Shown here: piece after piece, positions 37,950-47,973 of the stretch | Layout of the letters: every line of letters starts with the position of its first letter | Numbering within the stretch: position 1 is the first letter of the stretch | Made by a program: the position numbers and the translations under genes | The notes under the pieces: generated by a model | The model's input: only the letters and a program-made list of their open reading frames with translations | Databases searched by the model: none | Told to the model about the DNA's origin: nothing | NCBI GenBank assembly: GCA_964434425.1 | Contig: CAYSVH010000002.1 | Span: 1 to 64,000, forward strand | Length of the DNA: 64,000 nt | Direction of reading: 5' to 3' | Source of the DNA: CALMEC01 sp964434425 | Lineage (GTDB): Bacteria; Actinomycetota; Thermoleophilia; Miltoncostaeales; Miltoncostaeaceae

Positions 37950-38852
37950 ATGCGCATCGGTGTCCGTGTTCCCCAGTACGGCGGCTCCTGGCCGGACATC
38001 CGCGCGTCCGCCGAACGAATCGCTGCACGGGGCTTCGACGGGATCTGGGTGAACGACCACCTCCGGTCGCCCGGCCGGGTGAAGCACGAGCCGACCTTCG
38101 AGGGGCTCACGACCCTGGCCGCACTCGCGCCCCTCGTCCCCCGTGTACGGCTCGGCGTGGCGGTGCTCTCGGCGTCCTATCGGCCGGCACCGCTCGCCGT
38201 GCGGATGACGAGCGTGATCGACGCCATCGGAGGAGGCGACCGCGTGGTCGTGGGCCTCGGCACGGGATCCGACGCGGGCGAGCACCGCGCCTACGGGATC
38301 CCGTTCGCCGACCGCGCTTCGCGGACCCGCCACCTCCGGAGGACCGTGGAGGTCTTCCGGACACTGCACGCGCATCCCGACGCCGCGACCCTGGACGGCG
38401 TGCTGGTGGAGGCCACCAACCGACCGAACGCCGCGCCACCCCTCTGGCTGGCCGCGCACCGTCGCCGCCTCCTGGAGTACGCGGGCCGCGAGGCGGACGG
38501 CATCGTGGCGGCGTTCGTCGACCCGGACGCGTTCGCGAACCGCCTGGCGATCGCCACGGCCGCGCGCCGGAGCACGGACACCGACTTCGCCGCCTGCCTC
38601 TACACCTTCGTCATGCCCCTGATCCCCGAGACGGAGGCATGGCTCACCCCCGAGGCGGACGCGCTCGGGACGACTCCCCGCGCCGTTCTGCGCTGGCTGG
38701 CCACGACGGGCCTCGTCGCGCCGCCCGACGAGCTTCGCGACCGCCTCGCGGAGTACGCGTCCGCCGGAGCGACCGACGCCGTCCTCGCGCTGCCGTCCCG
38801 GACGCCGCCGGAGCTCGTCGACGCGGTCGCCGACGCACTGGGATACACGTGA
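37950..38852 (+). CDS. Luciferase-like F420/FMN oxidoreductase
   Basis: The 300-residue protein is a second LLM-class enzyme: MRIGVRVPQYGGSWPDI, GFDGIWVNDHLRSP, RVRLGVAVLSASYRPAPL and RVVVGLGTGSDAGEHRAYG. The N-terminus and the VGLGxG block are like actinobacterial F420-dependent enzymes; cofactor choice is an inference. A TACGAT box lies 7 bases before the ATG at 37950. An earlier in-frame ATG at 37941 has GGGAGG upstream and overlaps that box, so both starts are possible. The stop joins the acyl-CoA ligase start as TGATG. Confidence 0.83.
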   Translation: MRIGVRVPQYGGSWPDIRASAERIAARGFDGIWVNDHLRSPGRVKHEPTFEGLTTLAALAPLVPRVRLGVAVLSASYRPAPLAVRMTSVIDAIGGGDRVVVGLGTGSDAGEHRAYGIPFADRASRTRHLRRTVEVFRTLHAHPDAATLDGVLVEATNRPNAAPPLWLAAHRRRLLEYAGREADGIVAAFVDPDAFANRLAIATAARRSTDTDFAACLYTFVMPLIPETEAWLTPEADALGTTPRAVLRWLATTGLVAPPDELRDRLAEYASAGATDAVLALPSRTPPELVDAVADALGYT

Positions 38853-40333
38853 TGAGCGCGTCACCGTCCACGACGGCGAACATCGCCCATCTCCTCGTGG
38901 GCCGGTGGATCGACTCCGGACGCGGCGGCGATCCCGCAGTTATCGACGACGACGGCATGTGGACCTTCCGGGACCTCGACGCGGCGGCGGCGCGCTTCGC
39001 CGGCGCCCTTCGTGAGCGCGGCGTCACCGCCGGAGACCGCGTGGCCATCGTGCTGCCCGACTCCCGCGCCTGGTGTGCCGCATTCCTCGGTGCGCAGCGC
39101 ATCGGCGCGGTGGCCGCGCCGTTCGAGCCGCATCCGCCCCGGCTACCCGCGGCGTTCGCCGCCTTCGCGCCGGCCATCGTCGCGACCGAGTCCGGCACGG
39201 ACCTTCCCGACGGATTCGCCCGGATCTCACCGCAGGAGGGTGACGCCGGTCCGTCGGAGCCCGTCCATCGCGTGCTGCCGACGGATCTCGCCTACATGAT
39301 CTTCTCGTCCGGCAGCACCGGTGCCCCGAAGGGGGCGATGCACGCCCATCGGGATCTCATCGCGAGCATCGAGGGCTACAGCCGGGAGGTACTTGCTCTC
39401 GGACCAGGAGACAGGACGCTCTCGGTCGCGAAGTGCATGGCGTCGCTGGGCTTCGGCAACGGGTTCTTCCGGCCGCTGGGCCGCGGCGCCTGCGCCGTCC
39501 TCACGCGACGTCGCCCGACGGTGCGCCTCGTCCTGGCGGAGGTCGCCCGGACCCGGGTGACCGTGCTCTCCGGCGTTCCGACCTTCTGGTCGCAGCTGGC
39601 CAGATTCCTCGAGCGCCACCCGGACGAGGGTGCGCTCGAATCGGTCCGTCTCGCGGTCTCCTCGGGAGACAGCCTTCCCGCCGTCGTGCTGGAGCGCATG
39701 CGGGGCCACGGGGTCGACGTGGTCGAGGGCTTCGGGTGCTCGGAGTGCAGCAACATCGTCCTCTCCGTCCGGCCGGGTGAGCATCTGCCGGGTACGGTGG
39801 GCCGCCCGGTCGCCGGCGTGGAGCTGAAGCTGGCCGACGACGAGGGGACGCCGGTCCCCGACGGGACACCGGGCCGCCTGTGGATCCGAAGCCCGTCGAA
39901 CACGACCGGGTACTTCCGGCGTCCGGAGGAGACGGCTGACGTGGTCCGCGGCGAGTGGGTGCGGATGGGCGACGTCCTGAAGTGCGAGGACGGCGTGTTC
40001 CGCCACGTCGGACGGCGGGACGACATGTTCAAGGTGGACGGACGGTGGGTCAGCCCCGTCGAGCTGGAGGGCGTGATCCTGCGGCACGCGGCCGTGGAGG
40101 AGGCGGCCGTGGTGGGTCTGCCGCAGGACGACGGTCTCGTGAGGACCGCGGCCTTCCTGCGGGCCCGGGACGACGTCGCGATCGATGCGGCGACGGATCG
40201 CGAGATCCGCCGCCTGGTGGCGCACTCCGTCGGTACGTTCGCCGCACCGCAGATGATCCACTGGATCGACGAGCTGCCGCGGGGCGCGACGGGAAAGGTC
40301 GACCGCCGGCGCCTGCGTCGCGACGCATCCTGA
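38852..40333 (+). CDS. AMP-dependent acyl-CoA ligase (benzoate-CoA ligase-like)
   Basis: This 493-residue enzyme activates a carboxylic acid as an acyl adenylate, then a thioester. Family motifs in order are YMIFSSGSTGAPKGAMHAHRD, GFGCSECSN, MGDVLKCEDGVFRHVGRRDDMFKVDG and the C-terminal lysine in LPRGATGKVDRRRL. The overall pattern, with VEGFGCSE and DMFKVDGRWVSPVELE, is nearest the benzoate/4-hydroxybenzoate-CoA ligase group. Its TGATG junction with the luciferase-like gene implies a shared role, perhaps degradation of an aromatic or cyclic compound. Substrate is inferred only. Confidence 0.85.
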   Translation: MSASPSTTANIAHLLVGRWIDSGRGGDPAVIDDDGMWTFRDLDAAAARFAGALRERGVTAGDRVAIVLPDSRAWCAAFLGAQRIGAVAAPFEPHPPRLPAAFAAFAPAIVATESGTDLPDGFARISPQEGDAGPSEPVHRVLPTDLAYMIFSSGSTGAPKGAMHAHRDLIASIEGYSREVLALGPGDRTLSVAKCMASLGFGNGFFRPLGRGACAVLTRRRPTVRLVLAEVARTRVTVLSGVPTFWSQLARFLERHPDEGALESVRLAVSSGDSLPAVVLERMRGHGVDVVEGFGCSECSNIVLSVRPGEHLPGTVGRPVAGVELKLADDEGTPVPDGTPGRLWIRSPSNTTGYFRRPEETADVVRGEWVRMGDVLKCEDGVFRHVGRRDDMFKVDGRWVSPVELEGVILRHAAVEEAAVVGLPQDDGLVRTAAFLRARDDVAIDAATDREIRRLVAHSVGTFAAPQMIHWIDELPRGATGKVDRRRLRRDAS

Positions 40334-40358
40334 GGTCGGCCGTGGGCCGAGCGACCTC
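40332..40358 (+). terminator. Hairpin after the acyl-CoA ligase gene
   Basis: GAGGTCG and CGACCTC pair, with an inner GGCC/GGCC extension and a small bulge. It overlaps the stop codon of the ligase. Confidence 0.5.
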
Positions 40359-40508
40359 ACGGCGCGTACACGGCATGTCGAGCACCTCCTCCGGGACGGA
40401 CATCCACGAGACGGGAAACCCGCGAACTGCCTGCATCGGCTAGTGTCCGGGGGTCCCCGGCACCCACGAGCAGCCGGGCATTCCTGGTTTGCAACCCTAA
40501 GGAGCATG

Positions 40509-42107
<1,599 letters not shown>

Positions 42108-42134
42108 CGCTTCGGCGTACATCCACCGCCTTTC

Positions 42135-42171
42135 CTCGGGCCGGCGCAGGAGACTCCTGCGCCGGCCCGAG
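42135..42171 (+). terminator. Very strong terminator after malate synthase
   Basis: A 17-bp perfect stem, arms beginning CTCGGGCCGGCGCAGGA with a 3-base loop, lies 28 bases after the aceB stop. A second weaker hairpin of the form GATCTC/GAGATC follows at about 42170-42193. Confidence 0.9.
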
Positions 42172-42217
42172 ATCTCTCGGGACCCGGGAGATCGGGTTTC
42201 ACGAATCGGATGCGGGA

Positions 42218-42240
42218 CGCCCGGCGTACCGCGCCGGGCG
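42218..42240 (+). terminator. Second hairpin in the aceB-ferritin gap
   Basis: CGCCCGGCG and CGCCGGGCG form a 9-bp stem with a 5-base loop followed by ATTT. It may back up the aceB terminator. Confidence 0.5.
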
Positions 42241-42392
42241 ATTTCACCCGCCCCGGTGTGCCCCGGCCTTCGGCCGCCCACATTGTCATGGGGTGTCACA
42301 AGACGGCATCTTCCCCGGCGCGACGGGGCGTACGGGGAGTACGGTTGCGGTTGTTGTTGGACCGACACACGGAATGAGAAGGACGGAGCAGC

Positions 42393-42911
42393 ATGAAACT
42401 CCCATCGAAGCTCGAGAAGGCGTTCAACGATCAGCTGACCCTCGAATTCGGTGCGTCGATCGTCTATCGCCAGCTCGCCATCGAGATGGACATCCGGGAC
42501 CTCCCCGGCATGGCGTCGTGGCTCCGCCATCAGGCGGACGAGGAGATCGTCCACGCCAACAAGTTCATCGACCACGTCAGCGACCGCGGCGGCAGCCCCC
42601 AGATCGGCGCGATCGCCGCCCCGAAGGTCAAGGTCGACTCGGTCCTCGACTGTTTCACGTCCGCACTGGCGCATGAGGAGAAGGTCTCAGCGTCCATCCG
42701 CGACCTCTACCGCACCGCCGAGAAGGAGGGCGACCTCGACTCGCGCCCCCTGCTCAACTGGTTCCTGGAGGAGCAGATCGAGGAGGAGGCGACGGTGTCC
42801 GAGATCATCGGCCGCGTGGAACTGATCGACAACGACGGTCCCGGCCTGCTGCGGCTCGACGCCGAGCTCGGTCTGCGCCCGACGGGAAGCACCGAGGCCA
42901 GCGCCGAGTAG
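42393..42911 (+). CDS. Ferritin
   Basis: Ferritin stores iron as a mineral inside a 24-subunit shell. The 172-residue protein has the four-helix layout of bacterial non-haem ferritin, with ferroxidase residues Glu18, Tyr25, Glu51 and His54 (ADEEIVHANKF), the Glu pair in LAHEEKVSAS and a further Glu-rich helix FLEEQIEEEATVSEI. No haem-binding Met of bacterioferritin is apparent. A modest ribosome site (AAGGACGGAG) precedes the ATG. It sits alone between the two glyoxylate-shunt genes; I see no Fur-like site in the upstream gap. Confidence 0.93.
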   Translation: MKLPSKLEKAFNDQLTLEFGASIVYRQLAIEMDIRDLPGMASWLRHQADEEIVHANKFIDHVSDRGGSPQIGAIAAPKVKVDSVLDCFTSALAHEEKVSASIRDLYRTAEKEGDLDSRPLLNWFLEEQIEEEATVSEIIGRVELIDNDGPGLLRLDAELGLRPTGSTEASAE

Positions 42912-42997
42912 TCGCGCCTGCGGGGTGGGGCCGTCCGCACATGGATGCCCCACCGCGCCACGGCCTCTGAGACGAGGCGGTGCGACGCCGGGACGAA

Positions 42998-43021
42998 CCG
43001 GCCCGCGCATCACGGGGCCGG
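42998..43021. terminator. Hairpin in the ferritin-isocitrate lyase gap
   Basis: CCGGCCC and GGGCCGG form a 7-bp stem with a 10-base loop. Just before it a GCCTC-TGAGAC-GAGGC stem at about 42963-42978 can also form. The remaining bases of this 300-base gap (to 43146) show no gene. Confidence 0.55.
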
Positions 43022-43146
43022 CTGTTCCGCGCCTCGTCCGGAACCCGAAGGTGGTACGTCGTCATGGTGCGGCCACGACGCCGGGTCATCGGACGGGCAT
43101 CGTCGTTCCCCTCAGACGTGTGCGTCGCACCCGCGCCCAAATACGC

Positions 43147-43181
43147 GGAGGCCCGCACCTCAGGGTGAGATGCGGGCCTCC
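43147..43181 (-). terminator. Terminator of isocitrate lyase
   Basis: GGAGGCCCGCA and TGCGGGCCTCC pair over 11 bp with a 13-base loop, about 35 bases beyond the aceA stop on the minus strand. Confidence 0.85.
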
Positions 43182-43213
43182 GATCGCGAAGCGAGCGGTC
43201 GAGTCCCCTCGGT

Positions 43214-45466
43214 CTAGCTCTCCTTCTTGATGAGCTTCGTCAGCTCGGCGCTCTCCGGTGCGGTGAGAGCGTCGACGCGGTCCTCGGCCACATCCGCGGT
43301 GAGGATCTCGCCGACCTCCTGGGCGATCCCCGAGAAGATGCCGAGTTCCTTCATGCGGTTCGCCTGGTGCAGGTTGTCCTCGGTGGGCGTGAGGTAGTGG
43401 ATCGACGTCGATCCGTAGCGCTTGATGAGGAACAGGTGCAGAAGGACCGACATGCGCTTGCGGTGCGCGGGCTCGAAGGTCTGCTGGTCGCGGACCGAAA
43501 GGATGGAGCGACCGCGGCGGTCCGTCAGCTGCGAGAAGACCGTGTGCGCGAGCATCTGGTCGTCCTTGCCGAACACGGCGAGCTCGAGGACCTCCGAGTT
43601 GCCGGTGTACGGACGCAGACGGACGCGGAACGGACCGTCGACGTTGTAGAAGGCGCCCCACTCCTCCACCCAGCCGGTGAGGGTCTTGGTGGGAAGCTCG
43701 GTGACCTGGAGGTGCTGCGACTGGGTCGAGCCCTCGCCCATGGCCTTGGTGGTGGCCGTCTGGCCGGAGGCGGCCATGAGGCCGGCGTCGGCGCGGGGGC
43801 CGCCCACGAGGGTCTGCGGCGTGCGGTACGGCGACTCGAGCAGACGGAGGCGACGCTGGACGCGCGCGAGGGCGAGCATGCCGTCCTCGAGCAGCGACCG
43901 CGAGAACTCCTCACACATGAGGCCGTCGATCTGGTGGCCGCCATAGGTGATGAAGTTGAACACGAAGCCGAGCTTGCCGAGCTCCGCCGGGAAGTCGCGC
44001 ATCTCCTCCTCGGTCATACCGGTGGTGTCCCAGTTGAACGACGGGGAGAGGTTGTAGGCGAGCATCGCCTCGGGGTACACCGCGTGGATCGCCTCGGCGA
44101 ACTCACGGGCCTCCTCGAGGTCGGCGATCTTCGTCTCCATCCAGAGGATGTCGGCGAACGGCGCGACGGCCAGCGACTTCTGGATGGCGTAGGGGATGCC
44201 GCCCTGGACCTGGTAGTAGCCCTCGGGCGTCATGGCGATGTCGGCGTCGAAGTAGACGTCCAGGCCCAGCTCGGCGGTCTTCGCCCGGGCGGCACGCCAC
44301 GAGGCGGTCGACGCGAACGCCGTCCACTCCTCGACGCTCATGCCGATGTCGGAGCCCTCGTCCTTGGCCTGTGCCAGCTTCTCGGCGACGGCGGTGCCGT
44401 ACGTGCGCAGACCCGCGGCGTCCTGCCACGCGGCGACGAACTTGTCGCCGACGGTGTCCAGGTATGCCTCCTGACGGCCGCCGTTCGCCCTGTAGTCGGC
44501 GATGGCCTGGTCGATGTCGGCGGTGAGACCCACCTTTGCGAGCCACGCCTCGGCCTCGGCGTAGTCCTCGTCCGCGACGGCGTAGATCTTGAAGCCGTTG
44601 AGCTCGTCCAGGCCGCCGTTGTGCAGCTGGCGCATGATGGCGAGGAACGTGTTGCGGTACGGCGTGACGTCACGCGTGGTGGCACCGAGGATGAACGGCT
44701 GGTCGCGCTCGTCGGAGGCACCGTCGATCAGGTTGGCCGCCTCGGCGTCGGTCCGGGCCACGATGATGCCGGGGACGCCCATGATGTCGAGCTGGAAGCG
44801 GGCCGCGTTGGCGCGCTTGATCTGCTCGTCCGACGGCACGAGGACCTTTCCGCCCTGGTGGCCGCACTTCTTGACGCCGGGCTTCTGATCCTCGATGTGG
44901 TAGCCGGGGACTCCGACCTCGACGAAGCGTCGGACCAGGTTGCGGACGTGCTCCGCACCACCGTGGCCGGTGTCGGCGTCGGCGATGATGAAGGGCCGGA
45001 AGTCGACCTCGGGGGTCGCCTCGCGCTCGGCGTCCGTCATGCGGGACCGGGCGAACTTCTGGTTGCGATCCGCGGTGAGGAGCGCGCGCACGAGACCGGC
45101 GGCCTCATCGGGAACCTGGCTCAGCGGGTACGAGGCCAGGTCGGGACCCGGGTCCTCGTCCTTGGAGCCCTTGGCGGAGGTGGCCCAGCCGCCGAGGTAG
45201 ATGCCCTCGATGCCGGCGCGCTTCATGGCGACGGCCATACCCGGTGAGTACGGGCCGTACGTCGTGATGGAGCGCTTCTCGCTGAACAGCTTCCGCAGGT
45301 GTGCGTAGAAGGCGGTCGCCGCCTCACGGGCGACGATGTAGTCGGACTTGATTACGCCGCGCTGCTCCGCGACCTGCGTCGCGGTGAACGCGCGGGTCAC
45401 CCGCGAGAACCGCTCGCTGCGCTGATACTGCTTGATCTCCTCGATCTCTTCCTGGAATGTCCCCAT
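43214..45466 (-). CDS. aceA: Isocitrate lyase, long ICL2-type
   Basis: Isocitrate lyase splits isocitrate into glyoxylate and succinate. At 750 residues this is the long form known from mycobacterial ICL2, not the usual 430-residue enzyme. The catalytic signature is KKCGHQGGKVLVPSDEQ, with the metal-binding DTGHGG and the barrel motif YNLSPSFNWD. Beyond about residue 600 an extra C-terminal domain follows; in Mycobacterium ICL2 the matching domain gives activation by acetyl-CoA. AGGAGAG upstream of the ATG is a good ribosome site. Together with aceB it completes the shunt and can use glyoxylate from GlcDEF in reverse. Confidence 0.95.
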   Translation of the reverse strand: MGTFQEEIEEIKQYQRSERFSRVTRAFTATQVAEQRGVIKSDYIVAREAATAFYAHLRKLFSEKRSITTYGPYSPGMAVAMKRAGIEGIYLGGWATSAKGSKDEDPGPDLASYPLSQVPDEAAGLVRALLTADRNQKFARSRMTDAEREATPEVDFRPFIIADADTGHGGAEHVRNLVRRFVEVGVPGYHIEDQKPGVKKCGHQGGKVLVPSDEQIKRANAARFQLDIMGVPGIIVARTDAEAANLIDGASDERDQPFILGATTRDVTPYRNTFLAIMRQLHNGGLDELNGFKIYAVADEDYAEAEAWLAKVGLTADIDQAIADYRANGGRQEAYLDTVGDKFVAAWQDAAGLRTYGTAVAEKLAQAKDEGSDIGMSVEEWTAFASTASWRAARAKTAELGLDVYFDADIAMTPEGYYQVQGGIPYAIQKSLAVAPFADILWMETKIADLEEAREFAEAIHAVYPEAMLAYNLSPSFNWDTTGMTEEEMRDFPAELGKLGFVFNFITYGGHQIDGLMCEEFSRSLLEDGMLALARVQRRLRLLESPYRTPQTLVGGPRADAGLMAASGQTATTKAMGEGSTQSQHLQVTELPTKTLTGWVEEWGAFYNVDGPFRVRLRPYTGNSEVLELAVFGKDDQMLAHTVFSQLTDRRGRSILSVRDQQTFEPAHRKRMSVLLHLFLIKRYGSTSIHYLTPTEDNLHQANRMKELGIFSGIAQEVGEILTADVAEDRVDALTAPESAELTKLIKKES

Positions 45467-45803
45467 GGATCACTCTCCTGAGCCGCCGGATCAGGCGTCA
45501 CCGATGCGGATGTCCGACCGGCGTCGCCCCCCTAGCTGTTTACGTCGCAAGTTTGAAGTGGGTCCCCCGAACAAAGCACGGCATCGCCGGACATACGTCA
45601 TGGACGATCCGCCGTTCCGCGAGAGGAATCGCACCTGGTCGGGACGTTCCAACCCGCAAAGGTGGTGAACTCTAGCCGGACGGCTGTTCCCGCCCAACTA
45701 TGACACTGTTGTAACGAACCATCCTCGCGATCCGGGGCGGTCGGTCCGGTTCTGAGGGACGACCGTGCTTGGGATGCCGGCACGGCCCGCCTATGCTCTC
45801 GGT
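45467..45803. promoter_or_regulatory. Divergent regulatory gap upstream of isocitrate lyase
   Basis: About 337 bases separate the aceA start from the next gene. I see no coding region. Near the aceA side, bases 45539-45560 are AT-richer and, on the minus strand, read AAACTTGCGACGTAAACAG, which could be part of an operator or promoter. On the other side TTGGGA (about 45769) and TATGCT (45792-45797) form a -35/-10 pair with 17-base spacing for the plus-strand gene. Confidence 0.45.
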
Positions 45804-46286
45804 GTGAGCACCGCATCGCACGGGAAACCCTCTCTGCTCGTTCGGTTCACCTTCGACTCCGAGGGGAATCTGAAGGGCGGACGGCTGCTCGCGATCACCG
45901 GATCCATCGCCATGCTGGTGTCCCTGGGGACCCTGGTGGCGGTCTATCTGACCAACGAGGTGAGCCCCGCCGCGATGACCTGGTGGGTCACGGGCGTCTT
46001 CGTCGCGGTCAAGATCCCCCTGATGGCGTTCTTCTGGTGGCTGCTCGGCACGCGCAACCCGAACGACACCGCGCTGGGAGAGACGGAGGCGCGCGAGATG
46101 ATCATCCGTCTGCGGCAGAGGTCCCTTCACACCGCCAGGTACACCGATTCGGACGATCGCTTCGAGGGCCTGATCGCGGAGGCCACGTTCGTCGCGGTGC
46201 ACGCACCGGAGGACGTCCGACCCGACGCCGACGCCCTCGTCGCCGAGATCGAGGTCATGAAGGCCGAGGCGCAGTCCGGACCCTAG
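45804..46286 (+). CDS. Two-helix membrane protein, unknown
   Basis: The 160-residue product has a short basic-polar N-terminus, two membrane helices (about 33-53 and 62-85, including WWVTGVFVAVKIPLMAFFWWLLG) and a C-terminal cytosolic region of about 75 residues rich in Glu and Arg. I do not recognise a family. The GTG start has TATGCT 6 bases upstream and a TTGGGA -35 at 17-base spacing, the best full promoter in the window. The stop codon TAG forms part of repeat A3's terminus. Confidence 0.65.
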   Translation: MSTASHGKPSLLVRFTFDSEGNLKGGRLLAITGSIAMLVSLGTLVAVYLTNEVSPAAMTWWVTGVFVAVKIPLMAFFWWLLGTRNPNDTALGETEAREMIIRLRQRSLHTARYTDSDDRFEGLIAEATFVAVHAPEDVRPDADALVAEIEVMKAEAQSGP

Positions 46287-46499
46287 ATGGGTGATTCCAC
46301 GGAAGCGTGGATGTGGGGTGCGTTACCGGTGGATACGGGCGCCGCACGCCGACGGTCATCAGGGTGGTGTCCTTTCCGAGGCGTCCGGTGGCCGGCCTGG
46401 GGTGGGCGGGTGGATAAGGAACGCATCCGCGCCGCCGGGGGTGTGCACCACGCCGCGATTTTCGTGGGATCGACCATCCCGATGGTTGACTCCATCTAG
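46283..46499 (+). repeat. Dispersed repeat family A, copy 3, with exact terminal inverted repeats
   Basis: This 217-base element fills the gap between two convergent genes. Its ends are CTAGATGG (46283-46290) and the complement CCATCTAG (46492-46499). The TAG in each end is the actual stop codon of the flanking gene. Shared blocks with copies 1 and 2 are the CCACG-GAAG-CGTGG hairpin, ACCGGTGGAT, GTCCGGTGGC, CGCATCCGCGCC and GTGCACCACGCCGCGA. It has an extra inner stretch, about 46393-46420, that carries the family B-like GGGCGGGTGGAT core. Confidence 0.85.
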
Positions 46500-47131
46500 T
46501 CGGTTCCGGACACCAGACCGCTTCGCAGCGCGTACCGGACGAGGTCGGCACGGCTCTGCGCCTGCAGCTTCCGCGTCAGGCGCGCCCGGTGGGTCTCGAC
46601 CGTCCTCGGGCTGACCACGAGGACGCGGGCGATCTCCGGGTTCGTCATACCGAGCCCGATCAGCCGGAGCACCTCCCGCTCGCGCGGTGACAACCGCTCA
46701 ACCGGTCCCAGGCCGTCGTCCTGGACCAGGAGGGCGCCGATCACCGGATGGATGTACGTGGTGCCGTCCACGATGGACCGGAGGGCACGGAGCAGGTCGT
46801 CGCCCGTGGCATCGACGGTCAGCACGCCGGATGCCCCGGCCGCCACGGCCTCGCGCACGTCGGCGGCGGCCACCGGCGGCGGGGCGAGCACGAGTGTGGG
46901 GGCCCCGCGATAGGCGACGTTCAGCTCGCGGATCGTCCGGGGGACGTCGGACCGCGGCGCGAGGACCACCACTCGTTCGCGGGCATCCTCGGCGAGGATC
47001 GCTGCGAGGCCGCGCAGGTCGGACGCGTCCTTGACATCGGCGACCTCGGTCCTGCTCCGAAGCAGCGCGGTGACCGCCTCACGGACGAGAGGCTGCTCGG
47101 CGAACACGGCGATGCGCAGTCCGTCGGCCAC
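46496..47131 (-). CDS. LuxR-type regulator with a degenerate receiver domain
   Basis: The 211-residue protein has the layout of NarL/FixJ response regulators. The C-terminal helix-turn-helix is complete: LSPREREVLRLIGLGMTNPEIARVLVVSPRTVETHRARLTRKL. The receiver domain is not normal: the acidic pair near residue 11 is replaced (VFAEQPLV) and the phosphorylated Asp position reads VVVLAPRSD, with Ala where Asp is expected. It therefore probably does not respond to phosphorylation and acts as an atypical regulator. No sensor kinase is adjacent. The GTG start at 47131 has GGGGATC upstream. Confidence 0.8.
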   Translation of the reverse strand: MADGLRIAVFAEQPLVREAVTALLRSRTEVADVKDASDLRGLAAILAEDARERVVVLAPRSDVPRTIRELNVAYRGAPTLVLAPPPVAAADVREAVAAGASGVLTVDATGDDLLRALRSIVDGTTYIHPVIGALLVQDDGLGPVERLSPREREVLRLIGLGMTNPEIARVLVVSPRTVETHRARLTRKLQAQSRADLVRYALRSGLVSGTD

Positions 47132-47313
47132 GATCCCCGATCACCCCGCCCCGGGGAGCGGGACCGGTGAGCTCGCCCCGGTGGGCACGCGGCCTCCGCA
47201 TCCGTCATGTGACCCGTGCGGACGACGCCGCACGTCGGCGCGGCGGCATCCGCGGCCGCATACGGGAGAGGGGCGCAACGGCCGTCCCCCCGGTGACGCC
47301 GCGGCGCGAGAGG

Positions 47314-47763
47314 CTAGCGTCGTGCGGCCTCCTCGTCCAAGGCCTCGTTCACGAGGCTGTCCGCCTCGGAGTTGTGAGCGCGGCGGACGTGCTCGAACGT
47401 GATGGAGGTGAAACGGCGGCTGAGATCACGGGCATCCCGCGACAGTCCCTGAAGCCCGGGCGCCTTGACGCGCCAGCGCCCGGCCATCTGCTCGATGACC
47501 AGCTTGGAGTCGCCGTGCACCGTCAGATGCCGGATTCCCAGATCGAGCGCGCGTGCCAGGCCCGCGATCAGGCCGCCGTACTCGGCCTCGTTGTTGGTGG
47601 CGACGCCGATGGCACGCCCCTGGCGTGCGACGGACTCGCCGGATGAGTCGGTGATCGTGTAGCCCCACGCCGCCGGACCCGGGTTACCCCGGGAACCGCC
47701 ATCGAAGAACAGCACGGCCGCGCCGGGATCCGAGTCGAACAGCGATGTCTGCGTCGAGGTCAT
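47314..47763 (-). CDS. Ribonuclease HI-like protein
   Basis: This 149-residue protein carries the RNase H fold with acidic residues in FFDGGSRGNPGPAAWGY, NNEAEYGGLIAGL, HGDSKLVIEQM and RAHNSEADSLVNEAL. These are the four metal-binding positions of the archaeal/actinobacterial RNase HI-like group, which cleaves RNA in RNA-DNA hybrids. It is shorter than rnhA fusions and has no acid-phosphatase domain. It is preceded by a short gene on the same strand, 30 bases upstream. The ATG lies close to the gene's natural N-terminus. Confidence 0.88.
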   Translation of the reverse strand: MTSTQTSLFDSDPGAAVLFFDGGSRGNPGPAAWGYTITDSSGESVARQGRAIGVATNNEAEYGGLIAGLARALDLGIRHLTVHGDSKLVIEQMAGRWRVKAPGLQGLSRDARDLSRRFTSITFEHVRRAHNSEADSLVNEALDEEAARR

Positions 47764-47793
47764 CGAACGTACCGCGGGATGCGGTGACGCGGG

Positions 47794-47973
47794 CTATACG
47801 CCGACGGTCTCGGCGGCTTCGAACGCCTCACGGGCGGCTTCGAGTCGCTCCCAGGCCTCGGCCTCTGCACGGGTGTACTCACCCTCGTCGAAAAGATGTG
47901 ACGACTTCGACACAGAGAGGTAGTCGGAGGTCGCACGTTCGAGAGCTTTTTCCAGTTCGGAGCGCGTCGTCAT
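47794..47973 (-). CDS. 59-residue acidic helical protein
   Basis: A short frame starts MTTRSELEKALERATSDYL and ends ETVGV, 59 residues. It is strongly charged and predicted to be mostly helical, with a coiled-coil-like stretch, EYTRAEAEAWERLEAAREAFEAAE. A GGTGAGAG ribosome site precedes the ATG, codon use is typical of the region, and it lies 30 bases upstream of the RNase H gene on the same strand. I do not know its function. It is likely a real small gene of the RNase H operon. Confidence 0.65.
   Translation of the reverse strand: MTTRSELEKALERATSDYLSVSKSSHLFDEGEYTRAEAEAWERLEAAREAFEAAETVGV

Noticed and set aside
43367..45247. Long open frame opposite isocitrate lyase
   Set aside because: It is an antisense shadow of a strongly conserved enzyme and has no domains.
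45540..45562. RamB-like site upstream of isocitrate lyase
   Set aside because: AAACTTGCGA only partly fits the corynebacterial pattern; too weak to call.
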